A stretch of 11,200 bases of DNA from an uncultured Planctomycetaceae bacterium (GTDB lineage: Bacteria > Planctomycetota > Planctomycetia > Planctomycetales > Planctomycetaceae): assembly GCA_903898975.1 (NCBI GenBank), contig CAIUHT010000351.1, forward strand, positions 1 to 11,200, written 5' to 3'. Position 1 is the stretch's first letter. Every line of letters starts with the position of its first letter. This document shows, piece by piece, positions 6,535 through 11,200 of the stretch. Position numbers and translations under genes: made by a program. Under the pieces are notes generated by a model. That model ran no database searches. It was not told the origin of the DNA and saw only the letters and a list, made by a program, of their open reading frames with translations.

Positions 6535-7776
6535 TCAGGGGCCCGGAAGCCGGTGGCCCATTTTGTCCCGCTTCGTTGCCAGGTAGTCCCGGCGTTCCAC
6601 CTCGGGCGGGGCGATAATTGGAATCTGCTCGACGACCTGCAGATCGACCCCGGCATACACGAACGCGTCGGTTTTCTTGGGGTTATTGGTCAACAGGCGG
6701 ATTTGGTTCAGTCCCAGGTCCTTCAGGATCTGCAGTCCGACCATGTAGTCCCGAATGTCGGCCTTGAATCCCAGTTTGTGATTCGCCTCCACGGTATCCA
6801 GTCCCTGATCCTGCAGCACATACGCCTGCAGCTTCGAAACCAGGCCGATTCCGCGCCCTTCCTGGGGCAGGTAAACCACCGCACCGCACCCTTCCTGGGC
6901 AATCATCGACAGGGCGATCTGCAGTTGATCGCCGCAGTCACACCGCAGCGACGCCAGCAGGTCACCGGTGAAGCACGAAGAGTGCATTCGCACGACCGGC
7001 GCCGGGACCGATTTCAGGTCGCCCAGGATGATGGCCAGCGGCACCTGCTCTTCATGCGACACCGAGTAGGCAATCACCCGCAGCTCGCCGTGGCGCGACG
7101 GAATCCGCGCATCCACGACCCGCTGGACCAGCCGCTCGCTCAGGCGGCGGTGGCGAATCAGCTCTTCGATCGTGATGACAGGGATTTGATGTTCCCGGGC
7201 CAGGGCCGCCAATTCCTGCTCATCGGCCATCCGGGTCCCTTCCCGGCTCAGGATTTCGATCAGCACCCCCACCGGCTGCATTCCCGCCAGCCTCAGCAGG
7301 TCAACCGTCGCCTCCGTGTGGCCGGCCCGACGCAGCACCCCGCCACTCTTGGCCGCCAGGGGGGGGATGTGACCCGGACGCACAAAATCCTCAGGGACCG
7401 CCAGTGGCGAGGCAAGTTGCCTGAGCGTCAGCGTACGGCTGTCGAGGCTGACGCCAGTCCCCGAATCGCGGTGATCGACCGGAATCAGGAAGGCGGTCCC
7501 CATCGGCGCGTTGTTCTGAGCGGCGGGAACCATCGCCGACAGCCTCAGCCGATCGGCAACTTCCTGGCTCATCGGCGCACACAGCAGTCCCCGTCCTTTC
7601 GTCAGCAGGAAGTCCACGATGGCTGGTGTGACTGTCTCGGCGGCGCACACGAAGTCGCCCTCGTTTTCCCGGTCGGCCGAGTCAACCACGATCACCACGC
7701 GGCCTGATCGCAAGGCCGACAGCACCTCTTCCAGGGGACTCGACCGCAACGTCATTGGGGAATCGCTCGAAGTCAT
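6535..7776 (-). CDS. ribBA: RibBA: 3,4-dihydroxy-2-butanone 4-phosphate synthase / GTP cyclohydrolase II
   Basis: Bifunctional enzyme of 413 residues supplying both starting compounds of riboflavin synthesis, from ribulose 5-phosphate and from GTP. The N-terminal RibB domain (about 10-212) keeps DRENEGD (35-41), TGVS (107-110), RPGH (133-136), GHTEAT (152-157) and Glu174. The C-terminal RibA domain (about 215-395) keeps the zinc cysteines 268, 279 and 281 in SSCFTGDLLASLRCDCGDQL, then YLPQEGRGIGL (302-312), the Asp340/Arg342 region and LLTNNPKK (361-368). Both halves look active. Start choice is uncertain: the ATG at 7774-7776 has no clear ribosome site, and Met8 (7753-7755) has only a weak GAG upstream. 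No other rib gene is adjacent, and no FMN riboswitch motif is visible in the 88 bases before it. Confidence 0.97.
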   Translation of the reverse strand: MTSSDSPMTLRSSPLEEVLSALRSGRVVIVVDSADRENEGDFVCAAETVTPAIVDFLLTKGRGLLCAPMSQEVADRLRLSAMVPAAQNNAPMGTAFLIPVDHRDSGTGVSLDSRTLTLRQLASPLAVPEDFVRPGHIPPLAAKSGGVLRRAGHTEATVDLLRLAGMQPVGVLIEILSREGTRMADEQELAALAREHQIPVITIEELIRHRRLSERLVQRVVDARIPSRHGELRVIAYSVSHEEQVPLAIILGDLKSVPAPVVRMHSSCFTGDLLASLRCDCGDQLQIALSMIAQEGCGAVVYLPQEGRGIGLVSKLQAYVLQDQGLDTVEANHKLGFKADIRDYMVGLQILKDLGLNQIRLLTNNPKKTDAFVYAGVDLQVVEQIPIIAPPEVERRDYLATKRDKMGHRLPGP

Positions 7777-7793
7777 GAATTCTGGCGTCGACA

Positions 7794-7846
7794 GTTCGCG
7801 GGGCGACCGCGTTCAGGCACACCTTGCGGCGGCTGGCACCGCGAAC
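7794..7846. repeat. Inverted repeats in the gap before ribBA
   Basis: GTTCGCG (7794-7800) and CGCGAAC (7840-7846) are perfect 7-bp arms 39 bases apart. The left arm overlaps a smaller hairpin, CGCGG-GGCGA-CCGCG (7797-7811). They lie between the DUF1080-ThuA stop and the ribBA start. They could form alternative structures in a read-through transcript, but without a T-run a terminator role is only possible, and GC-rich DNA produces such arms by chance. Confidence 0.3.
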
Positions 7847-7864
7847 ACGCCACGCCAAGAGTTG

Positions 7865-9379
7865 TCACTTGGGGTCCAGGTTCGTCAGCAGATCGTCCTG
7901 CTTGACCACCGACGGAACACCTCCTTCGGGAACATCGGCCTTGGCGACCCACAGCAAACCGTTCAGTACAAGCTTGCGAAAACTCTCGTTCTCCCAGTTG
8001 CGATGAAAATGGCCACCGGTGAATCCAAATCCACGACCACCATCCACACGCTCGACCACCCAGGCCACATGCTGGGGCTGGCCCTTCTTCGCGCGGACCG
8101 CCGGGTTCCCGCTGTGCGGACCATCGGGCCGACTGAGGGTGCTCTCAGGCGGAATCGCCGTCAGCAGGGGGGTCACGCCCTGCATCTGCTCGCGAAACCG
8201 CATGTGGTAGTACCATTCGTCATTGATTTCGAACGGCTTGACCCCCCGCGTCACGGGATGTTCGGGCAGCTTCTCGAACTTTGCCGTCCAGTGCGGGTTG
8301 ACGGACCAGTGTGTCTCAAAATAACCCCCCAGCCACTCGGTGAATTCCGGTCCACCTCGCTCCTTGGGCACTTCCACCGCGTAGTGCAGGCAGGCGATGC
8401 CCACGCCGTGAGACATCAGTTCCTGCAACTGTTGCAAGCGTTCGCCCTGGATCGCCGGGTGCCCACCACCACCATCGGCGTAGAACATGACGGCGTTGGC
8501 GTTGTCGAACGCGGTCGGATCGGTGGGCCACCCACCCCGGTACCAGGTGGTGAGTACTCCGGGAGTCGTATCGAGGCACTTTTTCAGCAGTTGGACCCCG
8601 GCGTTGAATTCGTGGTCGCCTTTCCCGTGGCTGGGAACCCCGGCCACCATCACGATCTTTCGAACCCCGGCAGTCAGTGGCAGTCGCTTGAGCCGAATCT
8701 TCCGGAACTGAACGGTCATTGCGGGACCGGCATGCAATTGCAAAGCCAGGATGCCCGAAGCGGCCCGATTCTTGCTGTCCTCGTCGGTGACCTCGGCTGT
8801 GACCCGCCCATTGATGCGATGGACCAGTTTGTTCCCGATCGCCTGAACCTGGTAGTCGTTCCAGTCTTCCTTCTTGATCGCGGCCTGGATCTCTTTGGAA
8901 TCACCGACGGTGCCAGTGACCTCCTTCTTGCCTCCCTCGCCGATCTTTGTCTGCTGGCCGCGTTCCGCCAGGATCCCTCGGCCACGTTCTTCGTACAGGA
9001 TTCCCGAGTAGGTCTCACCAGCCTCGAAGTCGGCCTGGTAACCTCCCACAACCCAGTTGCCGAGGTCACGACTGCGATACTGAATTCCCGAGTTGCCCCC
9101 CACAATCCGATACTGCAGGCGGAGTTCGAAGTTGTCGAGGGTATTGTCGCGCCAGATCAGGAACGTATTCCCATCCGTCTTGTTCTGATCGGTGGTCTGG
9201 CCTGTGATGGCTCCATCACGAACCGACCAGAATTTGGGATTCCCATCCCAACCGGCCAGATCTTTGCCATTGAAGATTGGCTTGAAGCCGGCCTCGTCCT
9301 GTTCGTCGCCGAAGCCGAGCCCCGGACAGGCAAAAATCGCGACGGTTGTTATCCAAGCCAGCAGCAGGCGTCGATTCAT
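7865..9379 (-). CDS. Exported DUF1080 (3-keto-disaccharide hydrolase)-ThuA fusion protein
   Basis: Protein of 504 residues. An N-terminal signal peptide (about 1-24, hydrophobic 5-20) ends near GFG-DEQ; Cys18 is not in a good lipobox. Residues 30-232 are a DUF1080/PF06439 domain: GFKPIFNGKDLAGW (31-44), GNSGIQYRSR (95-104), GGYQADFE (112-119) and FRKIRLKRLP (225-234). Residues 240-480 are a ThuA-like domain (PF06283, glutamine-amidotransferase-like fold): KIVMVAGVPSHGKGDHEF (241-258), ACLHYAVE (329-336) and GFTGGHFHRNW (452-462). ThuA is tied to 3-keto-trehalose breakdown in rhizobia, and DUF1080 proteins to cleavage of 3-keto-glycosides, so one chain may carry consecutive steps. The ATG at 9377-9379 is preferred because GAGG stands six bases upstream and the signal peptide begins there; a GTG at 9454 adds a tail lacking export features. 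Confidence 0.9.
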   Translation of the reverse strand: MNRRLLLAWITTVAIFACPGLGFGDEQDEAGFKPIFNGKDLAGWDGNPKFWSVRDGAITGQTTDQNKTDGNTFLIWRDNTLDNFELRLQYRIVGGNSGIQYRSRDLGNWVVGGYQADFEAGETYSGILYEERGRGILAERGQQTKIGEGGKKEVTGTVGDSKEIQAAIKKEDWNDYQVQAIGNKLVHRINGRVTAEVTDEDSKNRAASGILALQLHAGPAMTVQFRKIRLKRLPLTAGVRKIVMVAGVPSHGKGDHEFNAGVQLLKKCLDTTPGVLTTWYRGGWPTDPTAFDNANAVMFYADGGGGHPAIQGERLQQLQELMSHGVGIACLHYAVEVPKERGGPEFTEWLGGYFETHWSVNPHWTAKFEKLPEHPVTRGVKPFEINDEWYYHMRFREQMQGVTPLLTAIPPESTLSRPDGPHSGNPAVRAKKGQPQHVAWVVERVDGGRGFGFTGGHFHRNWENESFRKLVLNGLLWVAKADVPEGGVPSVVKQDDLLTNLDPK

Positions 9380-9504
9380 GGGGGGCCTCGGTTCCCTGGG
9401 GATGAGCAGACTGTGATCCCAGCCAGCCACAACAGGCTGATCCTGTGGTGACACTGAAAACGAACCCGCATGGTAACGAATCGACCGAGCAGCGGGAATT
9501 CACA

Positions 9505-9525
9505 CCCTCTTCGGGCGAGAGAGGG
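9505..9525 (-). promoter_or_regulatory. Leader hairpin upstream of the DUF1080-ThuA gene
   Basis: Perfect arms CCCTCT (9505-9510) and AGAGGG (9520-9525) with a nine-base loop, about 125 bases upstream of the ATG. If transcription of the gene starts farther right, this would be a structured part of its leader. Confidence 0.3.
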
Positions 9526-9562
9526 GCGCGTTGCCGGATTCGGGCCCGTCGGCGGTCCAGTT

Positions 9563-9585
9563 CACGGGCGGGTCCCGTGCCCGCC
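9563..9585 (-). promoter_or_regulatory. Two mutually exclusive hairpins in the DUF1080-ThuA upstream region
   Basis: CACGGG (9563-9568) pairs with CCCGTG (9574-9579) across a five-base loop. GGCGGG (9567-9572) pairs with CCCGCC (9580-9585) across a seven-base loop. The two stems share bases, so only one can form at a time, the geometry seen in attenuators. No leader peptide or T-run was found, so function is speculative. Confidence 0.3.
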
Positions 9586-9713
9586 AGCTGTCTGCGTCGG
9601 CCAGGATCCGGCTCGGGTTTGTCGATCGCGCTCGATTGGCCAAGCCGATCGCGTCGTTCCAGGGCGGGTCAGAACCAGGGGAACGTCTGCCGGAAAATCG
9701 CGACAGATTTTTC

Positions 9714-9741
9714 TTGACCTGCCATTTCCCGGGAGTAATGT
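9714..9741 (+). promoter_or_regulatory. Orphan sigma70-like promoter pointing into the intergenic region
   Basis: TTGACC (9714-9719) and TAATGT (9736-9741) are spaced by 16 bases. Just upstream is an AT-rich stretch (AAAATC ... GATTTTTC, about 9694-9713) that resembles an UP element and itself forms an inverted repeat. It is the best -35/-10 pair on this side of the region, yet the next recognisable gene on this strand starts about 1.2 kb later. It may drive a small RNA, a very small gene or a long leader. Confidence 0.4.
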
Positions 9742-9827
9742 AGAGAGATGCGGCACGGGGTGTGATGCCACTCTTGATTGGGCAGGTGGAGCGCCGGGGG
9801 GCTAATCGGGCAGCGGGTGCGAATTCG

Positions 9828-9862
9828 GCGACGGGGTCGCTCGGTCGGCGGGTCGAGACCGA
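9828..9862 (+). other. Adjacent hairpins downstream of the orphan promoter
   Basis: GCGAC (9828-9832) pairs with GTCGC (9836-9840), and directly after it TCGGTC (9841-9846) pairs with GACCGA (9857-9862). A third possible stem, CGAC/GTCG at 9860-9875, overlaps the second. They fall about 80-115 bases after the expected start of a transcript from the promoter at 9714. This could be part of a structured RNA, though high GC content makes chance stems common. Confidence 0.25.
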
Positions 9863-10541
9863 CGTGTTTGTGTCGTGTGTTCAGTCCCCCGCGTGGAAAG
9901 ATCGAGCCTGGCATTTGTACGACGCGTCTCACCGACGCTGGGGCCGGCGCTTTCTACCCCGGTTTGTCAGGCCCGGCGCGAAGTCGCTCCCGTTGCGTTC
10001 GCCGTGATCTTTCGCGAACCGCCCGGGGCAGAGATTGCCAATCGGCATGCTGGCAGCGAAGGCGTTGCCAGGTCTCGCGACTGGCACTCGCCTCAATGCC
10101 CCGTGGAACGAAAGTCCGCTCCGTCCAGCAACTGAGGTCGTCCTTCGCTTTGGGGCGTGGCGCTGGGCGGTATCACTGCCCCCAAGGCCTCGCAGAGAAT
10201 CACTGGATCAACCCATGAGGACTGGTGTGCGATTCCTGCACGCGGGGCCGAGTTGAGATTGGCTGAATCGAAACCGGCTCTGCCCGGAGCGGTCTCGCAT
10301 TGAACCTCTCTGTGCTTCGTCCGATCGCGAGGCCTTGTCTGAAGCACCGCCTGCACCACAGAGTCGATCGACAACAGCAAGTGGTCTCAGAGGCCTGGGG
10401 GCTGTTGAGCCGAAACTCTTGTTCGGTGTTTGCTGCTGGCGGCTGAGACTATCTGTGGTGGCCATCCGTCACTCATCGGCCTCTCGCAATACCCCGGCAA
10501 TGACTGGCACAGCGGCTGACGAGTGGCTGTGAATCAATAAC

Positions 10542-10576
10542 CTGGGGCGGCAGACTGGTTGCGGATGCGGCCCCAG
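10542..10576. repeat. Long-stem inverted repeat in the intergenic region
   Basis: CTGGGGC (10542-10548) pairs with GCCCCAG (10570-10576). Inside it, after a G/G mismatch, GCA (10550-10552) pairs with TGC (10566-10568), giving a 7+3 bp stem with a 13-base loop. It is the most stable structure I found in the intergenic region. No T-run on either side, so not a clear terminator; it may be the end of a non-coding transcript or a protein-binding site. Confidence 0.45.
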
Positions 10577-10716
10577 CGGGTCAGAAACTGAACAGGTCGG
10601 GGTGCGAGCGGTCAGTTTGAAATCACTCTCCGTGCATTGGAAACAGGTAAATGGATTCAGCTATTATAGTTCGCGAATCCCCGTTCTCTGCTGCTCAGAC
10701 GGGATTCCTGCGGCCG

Positions 10717-10729
10717 AAACGGGCCGTTT
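10717..10729. promoter_or_regulatory. 13-bp palindrome upstream of the SulP promoter
   Basis: AAACGG-G-CCGTTT is a perfect palindrome around one base, 58 bases upstream of the candidate -35 of the SulP gene. It overlaps a second pairing, CGGCC (10711-10715) with GGCCG (10722-10726). Size and symmetry suit a dimeric regulator, but only one copy is seen. Confidence 0.35.
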
Positions 10730-10787
10730 GCTCAAGAATTCCTGCAGAACGGCACTCGATTCGGCTCCGTAAGTTTCAGGCGGTCAG

Positions 10788-10815
10788 TTGGCATGCAAGT
10801 TGCCACATGTAGAAA
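10788..10815 (+). promoter_or_regulatory. Candidate promoter of the SulP gene
   Basis: TTGGCA (10788-10793, five of six consensus bases) and TAGAAA (10810-10815, four of six) are separated by 16 bases and lie about 115 bases before the SulP ATG. An alternative AT-rich spot at 10662-10668 has a good -10 but poor -35 spacing. Confidence 0.4.
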
Positions 10816-10931
10816 TGTTGCTTCGCTCGCAGTTCGTGCTGCGAAATTGGGCTCGTGGCGGACAAGGCCTGGCAGTGGATCCCGCTGCTCGGCCAGAGGC
10901 GGTCAACTTCCCCGAGAGTTCAGGGTCAGAC

Positions 10932-11200
10932 ATGCATGACGACGGTGGGCACGCAAGGCGGCCAATCCCTCCCGAGGCATCAGATTCCCCCTGGGCTCGC
11001 TTGCGCCCCAACCTGCTGTCTGGGTTCTGGGTCTTCCTGATTGCCCTGCCGCTCTGTCTCGCGATCGCCAGGGCCAGTCAGTTTCCGCCTATTGCCGGCA
11101 TCTGGACGGCGGTCATTGGTGGGATCATCACCACCTTCATCAGCAATTCGGAACTGACCATCAAGGGGCCAGCTGCAGGACTGATCGTCATCGTGGCGGG
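10932..11200 (+). CDS. SulP-family (SLC26) inorganic anion transporter, N-terminal part
   Basis: The first 89 residues are visible; the gene runs off the right edge. After a charged cytoplasmic start (1-25) comes a first membrane helix, LLSGFWVFLIALPLCLAIA (28-46), then PPIAGIWTAVIGGIITTF (52-69), then SNSELTIKGPAAGLIVIV (71-88). The Pro/Gly-rich pattern with GPAAG is typical of bacterial SulP proteins, which carry sulfate, bicarbonate or other anions across the inner membrane and normally span 10-14 helices, often ending in a STAS domain or, in some bacteria, a carbonic anhydrase. Which anion this one carries cannot be told from the visible part. The ATG at 10932 is supported by AGGG six bases upstream. 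An out-of-frame ATG four bases later is not used. It diverges from all other genes in the window. Confidence 0.88.
   Translation, partial: MHDDGGHARRPIPPEASDSPWARLRPNLLSGFWVFLIALPLCLAIARASQFPPIAGIWTAVIGGIITTFISNSELTIKGPAAGLIVIVA

Larger units (their letters stand above)
9380..10931. other. 1.55-kb divergent intergenic region without a convincing gene
   Basis: Open frames here are short (under about 150 codons), overlap one another on both strands, are Arg/Ser/Gly-rich and match no family I know. I see no tRNA, rRNA, insertion sequence or recognisable riboswitch. What it does hold: hairpins in the leader of the DUF1080-ThuA gene (9505-9585), a promoter-like site at 9714-9741 pointing right, further hairpins at 9828-9862, a strong inverted repeat at 10542-10576, an AT-rich spot near 10662, a palindrome at 10717-10729 and a promoter-like site at 10788-10815 before the SulP gene. 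An uncharacterised small RNA or a decayed gene could be hidden here. Confidence 0.6.

Noticed and set aside
1282..7707. A plus-strand open frame of more than 2,100 codons
   Set aside because: It lies exactly codon-opposite to four well-recognised minus-strand genes, has Arg/Gln/His/Pro-rich sequence with no known domain, and is explained by the lack of TTA, CTA and TCA codons in those genes plus gap lengths (147, 189, 105) that are multiples of three.
7777..7864. Possible FMN riboswitch before ribBA
   Set aside because: The conserved RFN sequence blocks are not visible and 88 bases is too short for the full element.
7619..9451. Plus-strand open frame of about 610 codons opposite the DUF1080-ThuA gene
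   Set aside because: Codon-aligned antisense shadow; no export signal, domain or ribosome site that would favour it.
9762..10007. Small plus-strand frame (81 residues) after the orphan promoter
   Set aside because: Start is GTG-ATG with only a GGGG upstream; composition is Arg-rich and matches no family, so it is kept as a possibility within the intergenic entry, not as a gene.
10093..10465. Overlapping minus-strand frames in the intergenic region (95 and 85 residues)
   Set aside because: They overlap in different frames, have no ribosome sites and show the random Arg/Ser/Pro-rich make-up typical of GC-rich non-coding DNA.
10663..10668. Perfect TATAAT on the minus strand
   Set aside because: No -35 at 16-18 bases, no extended -10, and it would transcribe towards a stretch with no gene.
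10660..10680. GTTCGCGAATCCC, reminiscent of a tRNA T-loop
   Set aside because: The flanking bases do not form the T-stem, and no acceptor or anticodon arm can be built around it.

Overview
The window is high-GC bacterial DNA and most likely comes from a member of the Planctomycetota. This is inferred from content: two genes carrying the DUF1080 (3-keto-disaccharide hydrolase) domain, a ThuA-like domain, an exported sugar-ester hydrolase, a divergent UxaC-type enzyme, an FHA-GAF-SpoIIE phosphatase and a SulP transporter, with loosely packed genes. No marker gene is present, so the assignment is by family content only.

Layout. Six complete genes lie head to tail on the minus strand. Read 5' to 3' on that strand they are: an exported DUF1080-ThuA fusion (9379-7865); ribBA, the bifunctional riboflavin entry enzyme (7776-6535); a uronate-isomerase-like amidohydrolase (6429-5140); an FHA-GAF-SpoIIE phosphatase (4950-3268); an exported esterase-DUF1080 fusion (3120-1324); and an exported isochorismatase-fold cysteine hydrolase (1322-159). 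A divergent plus-strand gene, the start of a SulP anion transporter, begins at 10932 and runs off the right edge. Between the two directions lies about 1.55 kb (9380-10931) with no convincing gene. It contains promoter-like motifs and several strong inverted repeats.

How the genes may work together. The last two minus-strand genes are separated by one base and are almost certainly translated together. Both look exported, and the esterase-DUF1080 protein probably acts on decorated glycans. The DUF1080-ThuA fusion suits the 3-keto-sugar route of oligosaccharide breakdown, and the UxaC-like enzyme would fit sugar-acid use, so carbohydrate catabolism is the common theme. RibBA is housekeeping and stands apart from other riboflavin genes. 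The FHA-GAF-SpoIIE gene has a plausible promoter of its own and a hairpin directly after its stop, so it may be an independent regulatory unit.

The clearest window-wide oddity is codon use. Across the six complete genes (about 2,890 codons) TTA and CTA never occur and TCA occurs once. This is why codon-aligned antisense frames stay open for kilobases. The most interesting protein-level observation is the cysteine hydrolase, whose usual Asp-Lys-Cys catalytic positions appear to read His-Asp-Cys. I saw no mobile element, CRISPR array, tRNA or rRNA, and nothing I would call an undescribed defence or mobile system.
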